62,583 nt of DNA. It comes from Verrucomicrobiota bacterium (GTDB taxonomy: Bacteria; Verrucomicrobiota; Lentisphaeria; JABSQK01; JAJFLO01). This document shows, piece by piece, positions 18,125 to 27,690 of the stretch. Below the pieces are notes generated by a model. That model made no database searches, was not told where the DNA came from, and saw only the letters and a program-made list of their open reading frames with translations. The DNA lies in the NCBI GenBank assembly GCA_021772675.1, contig JAJFLO010000081.1:1-62583 (forward strand), read 5' to 3'. The position numbers and the translations under genes were made by a program. Within the stretch, counting starts at the first letter, position 1, and every line of letters begins with the position of its first letter.

Positions 18125-19253
18125 GTAAAAATAGACTTATTTACTATACTCAAGGTCTTTGGAATTACAATTTTAAGAAGTTCGATTATAAGGAAAATAG
18201 CGTACGTATTACAATTGAATAGAAAGCCTCGAAATTATGTTGTACAGTTTGCGGGAGCCGTAATTTCAATGCCGCGTTCATCAAAGAGCGTGAAATTAAA
18301 AGGATTCCGATTGGAAGTCAATATACAGTATTTTCAGCTCGCAGTCGTCGGTTAAGATGTCATGACTGTGGTCACGGCCGTCAGGAAGCTAGTAGCCGTG
18401 TTCCGGCACCTAAGGTTCGGTATACCAAGGCACTTGCTCGTTCGGTGAGTGAATTTCGGCCCAAGATGTCAATAGGAGATGTGGCAAAGTTTTTTGATTT
18501 ACATTAGGGGACAGTTAAGGATATCGAAAAGAATTATTTGAGAATAAAGTTTAGTAAAATCCGCCTGAAAGATGTTAATGTCATTGGTATTGATGAGCTT
18601 CATACAGGAGATGGTTACATAACGATCGTTAAAGACTTAGAATGCGGAGCGGTCCTTCATGTAGGTGATGGCAAAGGTGGTAATGCCTTAAAAGGTCTTG
18701 CAAAGCGAGTAAAATGTTCACGATGTCGAATACGTGCCGTTGACTTGACTCCGGCCTATAGAGCCTGGATCAAGAATAATCTAGCGAATGCAAAAATAAT
18801 TTATGATCATTTTCATGTTATTAAGCTGATGAATGCGAAAATTGACAGACTGAGAAAAAGACGAGGACGAGATGAAAAAAACTCAAAAATAAGCGATCTT
18901 AAAAAAATCTTCGATGAGCTGGGAACTGCAACATTTATGAAAGAATGTCTGCGTAGTATTTATTCGATAGCGCTGATTCCTATATGGCCAGGATTGCCAA
19001 TGAATCAGGAATTAAATGTATTGAGACTATGGCAAAAACTATCACAAGCCATCTTGATGGAATTCTTGCATACTGGACTGAATCCAAATTGACAAGCGCT
19101 GGAATGGAAAGATTTAATCACAAAGTACGATGGCTCATAAGACAAGCATATGGATATCGTGATAATGAATATTTCAGGCTAAAGATATTCGATTTACCTA
19201 ATGTAAAAATCGATAAAGAACTATCTAGTATAAAAACGCATACTTGGCTTTGA
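18125..19253 (+). pseudogene. Decayed ISL3-family transposase
   Basis: Pieces in three frames reconstruct an ISL3 transposase. A frame around 18133-18170 gives DLFTILKVFGI. The next frame supplies a CxxC zinc-finger segment (CTVCGSRNF near 18250) and a second cysteine pair (CHDCGHGRQ near 18365). The main frame continues to VIGIDELHTGDGYITIV, VDLTPAYRAW and YDHFHVIKLMN, the ISL3 DDE core, and the last frame (18984-19253) has TSAGMERFNHKVRWLIRQAYG with the catalytic Glu. In-frame TAG codons at 18220-18222 and 18505-18507 both stand where Trp is expected. Frameshifts occur near 18172 and 18975. I could not find clear terminal inverted repeats. It separates the ligase module from the downstream GT module. 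Confidence 0.85.
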
Positions 19254-19396
19254 AATTTATTGGAAATCAAGATATTAATGTCTTAGGATTTAAAAATAAA
19301 TAGTCCGTAGTCAAGAGATACATACAACCGTTGAACCAAGATTAAGATTACTCAGCCTGATACACCAGGATATTGAATTAAAGACGGTTTAACATT

Positions 19397-20707
19397 TTAT
19401 CTCAATAATAAACGATGGCGTATTTGAGTTTGAGGAGCACAATAATTGTTATAATAGTTTAAGAATATCGCAACTAATATGGAGGCTTGATGAACTACAA
19501 CTGAAAAACTCGCAGTGGCGGTAAGAAAATATATAGACATACCAAACGTGGAGATAATAAAAGGTCCTACATCAATTTTCTTATAGTAAAATGTAGGTAT
19601 TTTTAGAAACACGCTTAAAACCTTCCACATAAAGTAAAAGAATGCAGAAAATCCCAAAATTCCCGTACCTCCAAGAATATTAAGATAGGTATTATGTGCA
19701 TCAATGCGACGGACACGAGCAATATGCCCCATAAAATCAACATCACCGGCATTAAAAGATGCAAAACTTCGATTGCTATAACCCACTCCTAACCAAGGTG
19801 TTTTCTCTAATATCAATTTCGTTTTTATAACCATCCCAAATCGTTTCCACACCGTTTCATCTTTTTTCCATTCCTTGGTTTTTCGAATTCGTGTTTCAAG
19901 TCTATTAAAAGTATGATCTGAATAAATTTGCTGCCATCCCCACACTGCCAAAAGACCATAAATGATTGAAAACAGAACTATACCACCAATAAGAAACCGA
20001 CTTTTCGGTAATATATAAACGTAAATCAGTATTAGTTCTATAGGCATTATTATCCAAGCTGTACGCGACCCGGCAGGTATCGTGGAAATCAGAATTGTGG
20101 TAAGACATAAAACTAAATAGGTTCTCAATACTCCTCTTGACTGACCTATATATCCTAAAAGAAGTGGGAAGACAAGTATCACACAAGGTGTAAGATGGTT
20201 GCGGCTAATTTCAATATCCCCATATACCATTATCGAGCTGAGATTGAGTACTTTAAAAAAAATGACAGACATAATTGTAGCTCCCAATGTACTAAAAATA
20301 ACAAAGTGCTGTCTCCCGGAAGGTGTGGATAGAACTCGAATAATTAAAGGTACTGAAACGATAACCCAGAACCACGCTGATACCAATTCGAGAACACAGC
20401 GTTTCTTCTCTATTTCAACAAATGGCAGATTTATAGTTGCTATAATAAGAAATGGCATTGCCCATTTGACAACATTTATAGGAATTCTTATGGTTTTTAA
20501 ATGGTTGGGCATTATACGAATACAGATTAAGATAGCTATTGCGCTATTTGGAATTTTAGGAATCACCTGTAAGAAAGCACCAAGTATTGGGTTAATTAAT
20601 TCCATCCACATATAACCAAGACAAATAGCGAAAACAGGATAATTCCAAATCTTAAAACTTGTGACCGGATTTTCTCTTAACTTATTTTGCAGGACTGAAT
20701 GCACCAA
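19397..20707 (-). CDS. O-antigen ligase / Wzy-type polymerase family membrane protein
   Basis: The 436-residue protein is predicted to have about ten to twelve membrane helices and the large periplasmic loop typical of the O-antigen ligase (Wzy_C) family. That loop contains a conserved-looking HNTYLNILGGTG block near residue 340. Family members either join finished O-antigen to lipid A core or polymerise repeat units. Because the window encodes an ABC exporter rather than Wzx, a ligase role is slightly favoured. The start at 20707 is TTG and overlaps the upstream GT2 gene by 26 bases; GTG at the second codon is an alternative. Confidence 0.78.
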   Translation of the reverse strand: MVHSVLQNKLRENPVTSFKIWNYPVFAICLGYMWMELINPILGAFLQVIPKIPNSAIAILICIRIMPNHLKTIRIPINVVKWAMPFLIIATINLPFVEIEKKRCVLELVSAWFWVIVSVPLIIRVLSTPSGRQHFVIFSTLGATIMSVIFFKVLNLSSIMVYGDIEISRNHLTPCVILVFPLLLGYIGQSRGVLRTYLVLCLTTILISTIPAGSRTAWIIMPIELILIYVYILPKSRFLIGGIVLFSIIYGLLAVWGWQQIYSDHTFNRLETRIRKTKEWKKDETVWKRFGMVIKTKLILEKTPWLGVGYSNRSFASFNAGDVDFMGHIARVRRIDAHNTYLNILGGTGILGFSAFFYFMWKVLSVFLKIPTFYYKKIDVGPFIISTFGMSIYFLTATASFSVVVHQASILVAIFLNYYNNYCAPQTQIRHRLLLR

Positions 20708-21608
20708 AAAAATACCCCATTCCTCGTTGAAACCATTTCAGTGATTTCTTAAATTTTATTACAGAAATTAACATGATAAAAGAAATTAGAATTGTATTGA
20801 TCGATGTAAACAGATAATACACCCTTAAACGTAACGTGTGTTTTTTCGCTTTCCCGTAAGTTGACTGAATGTATAGGTTAAACTTAACCGTGGATTTTGT
20901 TTCAGAAAAATCAGATTGCCGGGCGCCCCCAGAGACACTTAAATGCTGTAATTTAGCATCCCCCGCAATACATAATTTCCATGATTGTGCGACCATCCGG
21001 CTGAAGCATTTATCTTCACCCCCATATTTATTTATTTCAAGGGGTGGACGGTAATCGTCAAACACTTCCCTTTTATATGCCATGCTGCAACCGGGGAGAA
21101 AATCAACCTCATTTATTCCAGTAAAAGACTGAAGTGTATTTAATTCATCAAATATTCCCGATGTAGAGACCTTTCCCGGAGCATTTTCACCGTCATAAAT
21201 ATGAAGTACTCTGCCAATTCGTTTTGTTATACCAATATTTTGATCCTGTCCCCATTGATTGGTTATATAGCCGCCGACACCACCGATGTTACTATTCGCC
21301 TTATTATCAAATACATTAATTATACTGGAAAAATATTTTTTTTCCAAAATGACATCATCATCTAAAAAAAAAATGATATCACCCGCGGATGCATTAATTC
21401 CAAGGTTTCTTTGATACGTAAGAGCCTTAACTTCGGATTTGAGAATTCTGACATTCAAATTATCCGGAATTTTGTAGTTTATATTTTTTTCATATGCGTC
21501 AACAATAATGACTTCCTCAGGGATGCAGTTTTGTCTGGAAATTGAATCCAATACATCATTGACAGATTGTTCCCGATTGAATGTGCATATAATCACTGAA
21601 AGTGACAT
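20682..21608 (-). CDS. Glycosyltransferase family 2
   Basis: The 308-residue GT-A protein begins SLSVIICTFNRE, the GT2 donor-binding strand. It has FLDDDVI (81-87), the metal-binding DXD-type motif, and GGEDKCFSRM (196-205), the ED block used for base catalysis. A hydrophobic segment near residues 265-285 may tether it to the membrane. It probably adds one sugar with inversion of configuration. It follows the polysaccharide deacetylase gene by 10 bases and overlaps the ligase gene. Confidence 0.88.
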   Translation of the reverse strand: MSLSVIICTFNREQSVNDVLDSISRQNCIPEEVIIVDAYEKNINYKIPDNLNVRILKSEVKALTYQRNLGINASAGDIIFFLDDDVILEKKYFSSIINVFDNKANSNIGGVGGYITNQWGQDQNIGITKRIGRVLHIYDGENAPGKVSTSGIFDELNTLQSFTGINEVDFLPGCSMAYKREVFDDYRPPLEINKYGGEDKCFSRMVAQSWKLCIAGDAKLQHLSVSGGARQSDFSETKSTVKFNLYIQSTYGKAKKHTLRLRVYYLFTSINTILISFIMLISVIKFKKSLKWFQRGMGYFFGAFSPAK

Positions 21609-21618
21609 TTCTGCTATT

Positions 21619-22632
21619 TCAACGTTTAAAGTAATTTGCCTGCTTCAAGGAAGTTACAGCTTCAGAAATCCCAAGTGAGGGAATTTTTTGTTCTCGCATA
21701 AATGAAAAAACCTCTTCAATGTGTTTCCATATCCTATTTGTTTTTTCCTGGGTGGATGAGTAAGGACTTGTCCCTTTCATTAATTCTGACGAATGAAACA
21801 TCAGATTTATGATTGGAATTTTCTTTTCTATAGATAATTTAGCTAATTCTGTTAAGGTTCCATTTGGATATTCGGGATAGGGTCTAAGCTCACGGGGATA
21901 CATAGAATAATTTAAAAGTAGTTTCCTGAATCTGTGACCTCCTCGTTTATTGTGCATTAAATCAGACAATTGGATCATCATCCTTGAGCATGTTTTGGCT
22001 GTGTTTGTCGTCGGGATTTCTACGAGGGTTAAGTTTCCGGGTTTCAATAAATTATTTATCGACATATGATAAGGATTTTCCTGCGCGGCATGATAGTCAG
22101 GATAGACTAATGGATTGATCGCAGCATTTTTATATGACTTGAAGGGTACAACCGACGTATCAACAATGTAATTATTCTCCTCTAACCATTTTACAGTCCG
22201 TAAACATAATCCCCAACGTCCGGCCCTGTGAGATGTAGGGGTTATCCCAATTTTATTAAAAACGCTGTTATGTATTTCGTTTAGTTTGGAATATAAAAGA
22301 TCTTCATCAAGCATGCTTTGAAAATACCTGATCATTCTGGAATCTGTATTTTTGTTACTTTCCTCAAAAGGTGGGATTGTCCAAACGTGAGGATGGATGC
22401 CGATTTCACACTGAGCTTTACCGACGATGGAGATTATAAAGGATACGAAATCATCATCTGATAAGGTTTCATAGCTCAGAAGATAAGTGGGTATAATTGA
22501 ATAGTTACGGCATAATTCCTGAAATTCCGGCAGAATACTTAAATTATTGAGAGAAATTTCTTCGGGATGTTCCCATGCATTATCTGCCTCCACATCAATA
22601 GTGGTAATAAATACGTATTTACCGGCCTTCAT
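21619..22632 (-). CDS. Polysaccharide deacetylase-like protein (NodB/CE4 fold)
   Basis: The 337-residue protein shows the CE4 layout: TTIDVEAD at 10-17 with the catalytic and metal Asp, EIGIHPHVW at 76-84 with the two metal-binding His residues (80 and 82), and SHRAGRWGL at 134-142. The spacing and order are those of distant NodB-like proteins in polysaccharide loci rather than of chitin deacetylases. No signal peptide is evident, so it may act on a nucleotide- or lipid-linked precursor in the cytoplasm. The promoter-like 25-base motif lies 70 bases before its start. Confidence 0.72.
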   Translation of the reverse strand: MKAGKYVFITTIDVEADNAWEHPEEISLNNLSILPEFQELCRNYSIIPTYLLSYETLSDDDFVSFIISIVGKAQCEIGIHPHVWTIPPFEESNKNTDSRMIRYFQSMLDEDLLYSKLNEIHNSVFNKIGITPTSHRAGRWGLCLRTVKWLEENNYIVDTSVVPFKSYKNAAINPLVYPDYHAAQENPYHMSINNLLKPGNLTLVEIPTTNTAKTCSRMMIQLSDLMHNKRGGHRFRKLLLNYSMYPRELRPYPEYPNGTLTELAKLSIEKKIPIINLMFHSSELMKGTSPYSSTQEKTNRIWKHIEEVFSFMREQKIPSLGISEAVTSLKQANYFKR

Positions 22633-22701
22633 TAAACGTGGTTTATAATTTCTATTTAGAATCCATCTTGAACTTTAATAGCAACATAATCAAATAAATT
22701 T

Positions 22702-22726
22702 ATAGTATAGGAATTTGTATTCTAAG
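22702..22726 (-). promoter_or_regulatory. Shared 25-bp promoter-like motif, copy 2
   Basis: Identical to 11123-11147 across all 25 bases. On the minus strand it ends in TATACTAT, about 70 bases before the deacetylase start at 22632. The -35 region here is weaker (GCAACA). In both places it follows a terminator-like hairpin and precedes a gene start, which favours a regulatory role. Confidence 0.45.
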
Positions 22727-22785
22727 CTGTTGCTATCAGCAAAATAATGCATATTCTGTGAAACCATTATCATAGAGGAACGTGA

Positions 22786-22900
22786 GTTTGTAGTGCCGCC
22801 TTTAGGCGGAAGTTTCAGATGAGCTTTAGCGAGTCAATAGTGGCACGCACTCGCTATAGCGTTGTTCAAACTTCCGTCCCATTGGGGCGGGACTACGAAC
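22786..22900. repeat. 115-bp nested hairpin repeat
   Basis: The outer arms, 22786-22815 and 22868-22900, form an imperfect inverted repeat (GTTTGTAGTGCCGCC facing GGCGGGACTACGAAC). Each arm is itself a small hairpin (CCGCC-GGCGG; CCC-ATT-GGG). An inner stem, TAGCGAGT with ACTCGCTA, pairs around 22828-22857. No open frame is present. The architecture is that of a hairpin-forming dispersed element inserted in the gap 22633-23039. Confidence 0.6.
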
Positions 22901-22972
22901 GAACTGCAATTAAATTTGTGGAAAGGAGGTACCGAGTAATGCCTTCAACTCAATTTTGCCAATCGTTGCGAT

Positions 22973-22994
22973 AAAAAAGCCCCGGCGCAGCCGG
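22973..22994 (-). terminator. Rho-independent terminator after the GT4 gene
   Basis: On the minus strand CCGGC-TGC-GCCGG is followed by GGC and six T residues, a strong terminator-like structure 46 bases past the GT4 stop at 23040. It nearly duplicates the hairpin at 11343-11363. It likely ends the transcript that contains the duplicated GT4-GT2 genes. Confidence 0.7.
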
Positions 22995-23039
22995 TTAAGT
23001 TCACTAGTTCAGGATATGCATTGTCATGAAATCATTTCG

Positions 23040-24209
23040 TCAAATGTTATCGATAGTGCGTTTATATAATTGAATGTTCTTATCAAGCAAGTAATCAACA
23101 TTATATTTTTTCATTACCGTTTTCCGTGCGTTGTGCCCCAATTCCTTCCTGAAGTCAGCACCTTGAAAAAGCAGCATTATTGATTCTGTTAATGTTGATA
23201 TTTGAGATTGGTTCCACATCAGTCCATTGACGTTATGTGTTACTAACTCCGGAAAGCTGGTATTGTTAGGTACGATGACTGCTTTGCCACAAGCCATTGC
23301 TTCCAGCACAGCACTTGGGCAGGCTTCAAAATGTGATGCAAAAACACAAAAGGATGCGTTTAAAAGATGATTTTTAACTGATTCACGATCCAAATCTCCG
23401 AGAAACTGAACGCTTTCAGCCATTTCGTTATCGAATCCATTTTTCAGTTCAGAAATAAAAGAACCTGCTCCGCTTGTTGCAGTACTGTCTCTACCTAATA
23501 ATCTCAACTTTGCTTCGGGTTTTTTCCTTAGTACCGATCTCCAGGCATTCAACAGTTCAGGCACACCTTTTTCAACTGAGACTCGGCCGACATAAACAAC
23601 ACAACTGGAATCATATTCGATATGAGGATCAGGTGCAAAAAAAGAGGTATCAACATTGTTTGGTATAACATCGATATCCTTATCGCTCATACCAGGGATT
23701 ACTTCTCGTATTCGATTTTTCAAAAAGTGACTGACTGCACAAAATTTCCTGCCATTTCTAATCGAATGTAATTCAAATTTTGCCCAGTTTGGCATAATTC
23801 GATGACCATTGCTTATTTCTTCCCAAATCGATAATCTCGAGGAACTGTGAAATCGAATTACAGTTGGAATATTTAAATTAAACGGCCATAACCATCCGAG
23901 ATATTCCGGTGCTTCCATAACTTGGATATTATTTCGATTCTTCTCATTAAAAATTTGATAATTTAATTTTAATCTATTTAACCACGGATGAAACCGTCTT
24001 GTTTTCCAATATGTGAGCTGCTTTATTTTAATTTTACCTATAGATTGACATACCGTCTGATTAACTCCATGACCACAACCCAAAATACATGTGCGAATAT
24101 TTTTGTTGTCCAACCGTTCAGCAAGGCATTTTGTAAATGATGCAATCCCCCCTCCCTGACTCCACGGAGGATAATCATTACAGATAAACATCATTGATTT
24201 GAGTTCCAT
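23040..24209 (-). CDS. Glycosyltransferase family 4 (duplicate pair, copy 1)
   Basis: This 389-residue GT-B enzyme begins MELKSMMFICNDYPPWSQGG. GT4 motifs include IPNNVDTSFF near 190, VYVGRVSVEKGVPELLNAW near 208 and FASHFEACPSAVLEAMACG near 290 with donor-binding Glu residues. It is paralogous to the gene at 25430-26617: the first 30 residues are almost identical and the rest clearly diverged, so the two may use different donors or acceptors. It follows the intact GT2 (24224) by 14 bases and ends before a terminator-like hairpin. Confidence 0.88.
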   Translation of the reverse strand: MELKSMMFICNDYPPWSQGGGIASFTKCLAERLDNKNIRTCILGCGHGVNQTVCQSIGKIKIKQLTYWKTRRFHPWLNRLKLNYQIFNEKNRNNIQVMEAPEYLGWLWPFNLNIPTVIRFHSSSRLSIWEEISNGHRIMPNWAKFELHSIRNGRKFCAVSHFLKNRIREVIPGMSDKDIDVIPNNVDTSFFAPDPHIEYDSSCVVYVGRVSVEKGVPELLNAWRSVLRKKPEAKLRLLGRDSTATSGAGSFISELKNGFDNEMAESVQFLGDLDRESVKNHLLNASFCVFASHFEACPSAVLEAMACGKAVIVPNNTSFPELVTHNVNGLMWNQSQISTLTESIMLLFQGADFRKELGHNARKTVMKKYNVDYLLDKNIQLYKRTIDNI

Positions 24210-24223
24210 GAATCCGATTTCAG

Positions 24224-25210
24224 TTATGCCACTGATTGATTGTATTTATACTTCAAATAAAAATATAAGTGAGCATTTATGAAAAACGAAAACGGTTGGT
24301 TTCTGGCATTTCTCCTTAAAAACTGTCTTTGTTTTGTCTCGGTGATGTTCTTTAATTCTGCCTTGTCAGAATAGGATAAGTGAGTGTCATTTGACCAAAG
24401 TTTTATCCATTTTTTTAATAACCGCAATCCTTCGTTTATCTTGTATTCTTCAGATAGTCCAACCTTATTCAGACCATTAGCTTCCTGAAGTGTCCATTTT
24501 GATTTCGTCAGAGCCTGAATGTGATCCTGGATAATTTCGTGAGACCATTGGATCTGTTTTTCACTGATGTTGCTGTTTGACAGTCTGCTCCGATGCTCCC
24601 TGAAATAAACCAAATCTTCTGGAATTACAGATAACCATTCTTTTCGACTTAAGTCAGTGAAAAAACGATAGTCCTGTGATGCAGGCAACTCTTTATAACC
24701 GCCTATTTCTAGAACAGCCGTTTTTTTTACACATGTTGAACTATGTATTAATGGACAATGTAGACATAATAGCCATTTTATAACATTTGGAGATGTTGGA
24801 TACCTGAACTTATACCCGGTAGGTTTAGAATTTTCGTCGATCAGCTGTCCAAAACTGACACATGCCTGAATTTCTGGATTCGATTCCAGGTAATTAAGTT
24901 GACGATCAAATCGTTCCGGGAAGGAAATATCATCCGCATCAGTTCTTATTATAAACTTACCCTTTGCTAATTTAATACCGTGATTGGCTGCAGCAAAAGG
25001 CCCTCCTTTATTTTTACGATAAATCGGAATAATCCGGGAATCACTTTCAGCATAAAGACTAATGATATCACCGGTATTATCCTGTGATGCATCATCGATG
25101 ATAATATATTCCCAATCCTGAAATGTTTGTTTCTGAACACTTTCAATAGTTTCCGGCAAATAATTAGAACCATTCCTTACGGCTGTTATTACTGTAATTT
25201 CTGGGGCCAT
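24224..25210 (-). CDS. Glycosyltransferase family 2 (duplicate pair, intact copy)
   Basis: The 328-residue GT-A protein has ITVITAVRNGSNYL at the N-terminus, IIIDDAS (36-42) for uridine binding and RTDADDIS (89-96), the metal-binding DXD. LPASQDYRFF near 178 supplies the ED-like catalytic block. It should add a single sugar by inversion. A second copy of exactly the same length lies at 26631-27617 and is interrupted by two stop codons, so this copy is the only functional one. Together with the GT4 at 23040 it forms half of a tandem duplication. Confidence 0.88.
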   Translation of the reverse strand: MAPEITVITAVRNGSNYLPETIESVQKQTFQDWEYIIIDDASQDNTGDIISLYAESDSRIIPIYRKNKGGPFAAANHGIKLAKGKFIIRTDADDISFPERFDRQLNYLESNPEIQACVSFGQLIDENSKPTGYKFRYPTSPNVIKWLLCLHCPLIHSSTCVKKTAVLEIGGYKELPASQDYRFFTDLSRKEWLSVIPEDLVYFREHRSRLSNSNISEKQIQWSHEIIQDHIQALTKSKWTLQEANGLNKVGLSEEYKINEGLRLLKKWIKLWSNDTHLSYSDKAELKNITETKQRQFLRRNARNQPFSFFINAHLYFYLKYKYNQSVA

Positions 25211-25429
25211 GATACTGAAAAAACTTTAACTCATTTCAAATTTCAGTTGTAACTATTTATTCAATAGCATCTTATATATTTATGAACAGACACTATATAC
25301 GGTTTTTCACAGATATTTTTATTACCATTCAGATGCAGTTTCCAAACAACAACCGGTGATAATCAATTATCTGAACAAGTACTAAAAGGACTGTTTGAAA
25401 TTATTTGCTCTTGTAGAAAAGTTTGTTTC

Positions 25430-26617
25430 TTACCTTTCAAATCCATTCTTCACTGTTTGCAAGGATCTGCGATAAAGGTTCATGTTTTGTTCAAACAAAT
25501 AGTCCACATCGAATCTTGCGATAGCGGTTTGCCTGGCATGTTTTCCTAACTGGTCCCGAAGATTGTGCTCGTCATAAAGACGCACGATGGCGCTGCTAAG
25601 TGTGGTTATATCAGAAGATTCCCAAATAAGTCCATTAAATTCATTCTTGACCATTTCAGGGAAGCTTGTATTATTAGGCACAATAACCGCCTTACCGCAT
25701 GACATTGCTTCAATAACCGCATTCGAGCAGGCTTCATAGTGCGAAGCAAAGACACAGAATGCTGCCTGGCGAATATAAGACCGGACTTGATCTTGATTTA
25801 CATCACCTATAAATTGGACACTTTTCATCATTTGGGGAGAAAAACTTACCTTCAATTCGTCAATGAATGAACCATTACCATCCTCTCCGACGCTGTCTCT
25901 ACCGAGCAGTTTCAGCTTTGCATCCGGAATTATTCCAAGGACAGATTTCCAAGCTTCCATCAATTCAGGTACTCCCTTGGGAACGGATATCCGGCCTAAG
26001 AACACCGCAGATTTCGGATCCACCTCAGTCTTGGGACCTGGAAAAAAAAAAGAGGTATCGACATTGTTTGGGATTACATCGATTGTCTTGTTATCCATTC
26101 CGGGTATCACACATTGTATCTGTTTTTTCAAATACTCACTAACCGCACAATATGTATCTCCGCGACGTATCGTTTGTAATTCGAATTTTGCCCACCGAGG
26201 CATAACACGAGATCCATCGCTGATCTCCTTCCAGATTTGCAGGCGGGAAGAGCTGTTGAATCGAACCACAACTGGAACTCTTGGTTTCCATGGCCATAGC
26301 CATCCCAAATACTCCGGTGTTTCAAGTATCTGAATACGGTGTCGGTAACTGCTCTCAAGAATACAAAAATTCAATCTTAACCGATTTAGCCACGGATGAC
26401 AACGTTTGATTTTCCAATACGGAATCTGCCTGGTAGTTATATTACCTATCCTTTGCTCAGTCAAGCGAGACACGCCTACCCCACATCCCGCAATAAATGT
26501 ATTGATATTTCTCTTGTCCATCCTTTCAGCAAGGCTTTTTGTAAATGATGCAATCCCCCCCCCCTGACTCCAGGGAGGATAATCATTACAGATAAACATC
26601 ATTGATTTGAGTTCCAT
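25430..26617 (-). CDS. Glycosyltransferase family 4 (duplicate pair, copy 2)
   Basis: The 395-residue GT-B enzyme shares its first 30 residues almost unchanged with the GT4 at 23040-24209 and is clearly homologous throughout. FLGRISVPKGVPELMEAW near 208 and FASHYEACSNAVIEAMSCG near 290 mark the donor domain. Its GT2 partner upstream is a pseudogene, so this GT4 survives without its partner. A 219-base gap with no visible feature (25211-25429) separates it from the intact GT2. Donor unknown. Confidence 0.87.
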   Translation of the reverse strand: MELKSMMFICNDYPPWSQGGGIASFTKSLAERMDKRNINTFIAGCGVGVSRLTEQRIGNITTRQIPYWKIKRCHPWLNRLRLNFCILESSYRHRIQILETPEYLGWLWPWKPRVPVVVRFNSSSRLQIWKEISDGSRVMPRWAKFELQTIRRGDTYCAVSEYLKKQIQCVIPGMDNKTIDVIPNNVDTSFFFPGPKTEVDPKSAVFLGRISVPKGVPELMEAWKSVLGIIPDAKLKLLGRDSVGEDGNGSFIDELKVSFSPQMMKSVQFIGDVNQDQVRSYIRQAAFCVFASHYEACSNAVIEAMSCGKAVIVPNNTSFPEMVKNEFNGLIWESSDITTLSSAIVRLYDEHNLRDQLGKHARQTAIARFDVDYLFEQNMNLYRRSLQTVKNGFER

Positions 26618-26630
26618 GAATCAGATTTAG

Positions 26631-27617
26631 TTAAGTCACTGATTGATTATATTTATACTTCAAATAAAAATATAAGTGAGCATTTAAGAAAAATGAAAAC
26701 GGTTGTTTTCTGGCATTTCTCCTTAAAAACTGTCTTTGTTTTGTCTCGGCGATGTTCTTTAATTCTGCCTTGTCAGAATAGGATAAGTGAGTGTCATTTG
26801 ACCAAAATTTTGTCCATTTTTTTAATAACCGCAATCCTTCGTTTATCTTATATTCTTCAGATAGTCCAACCTTTTTCCGCGCATTAGCTTCCTGAAGTGT
26901 CCCTTTCTATTTCGTCAGAGCCTGAATGTGATCTTGGATAATTTCGTGAGACCATTGGATCTGTTTTTCACTGATGGTGCTGTTTGACAGTCTGCTCCGA
27001 TGCTCCCTGAAATAAACCAAATCTTCTGGTATTACGGATAACCATCCTTTTCGACTTAAGTCAGTGAAAAAACGATAGTCCTGTGATGCAGGCAGTTCTT
27101 TATAACCGCCTATTTCTAAAACAGCCGTTTTTTTTACACATGTCGAACTATGTGTTAATGGACAATGTAGACATTATAACCATTTTATAACATTTGGAGA
27201 TGTTGGATACCTGAACTTATACCCGGTAGGTTTAGAATTTTCATCGATTAGCTGACCGAAACTGGCACATGCCTGAATTTCTGGATTCGATTCCAGGTAA
27301 TTAAGTTGACGCTCAAATCGTTCCGGGAAGGAAATATCATCCGCATCGGTTCTTATTATAAACTTACCCTTTGCTAATTTAATACCGTGATTGGCTGCAG
27401 CAAAAGGCCCTCCTTTATTTTTACGAAAAATTGGAATAATCCGGGAATCACTTTCAGCATAAAGATTAATGATTTCACTGGTATTATCCTGTGATGCATC
27501 ATCGATGATAATATATTCCCAATCCTGAAATGTTTGTTTCTGAACACTTTCAATAGTTTCCGACAAATAATTAGAGCCATTTCTTACGGCTGTTATTACT
27601 GTGATTTCTGGGGCCAT
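26631..27617 (-). pseudogene. GT2 pseudogene, duplicate of the gene at 24224-25210
   Basis: The reading frame is exactly 987 bases long, the same as the intact copy, with no net indels, but has TAA at 27174-27176 (codon 148) and TAG at 26907-26909 (codon 237). At the first site the intact copy reads Leu (TTA); at the second it reads Ser in a short stretch with several clustered changes. Nucleotide identity with the intact copy is very high, so inactivation is recent. The first 147 codons keep the GT-A donor site, but a truncated 147-residue product would lack the catalytic half. Confidence 0.88.
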
Positions 27618-27690
27618 GATACTGAAAAAACTCTAACGCATACCTTTGTTCAATATATTACTCAATTAAATCCAAAACTAATTCAATTAT

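Noticed and set aside
18220-18507. TAG recoded as Trp in the ISL3 element
   Set aside because: Frameshifts and broken pieces show the element is decayed; all clear genes here end normally at TAA, TAG or TGA.
19397-20707. Calling the membrane protein Wzy
   Set aside because: Ligase and polymerase share the fold, and the locus exports by an ABC transporter, so the family is reported without a gene symbol.
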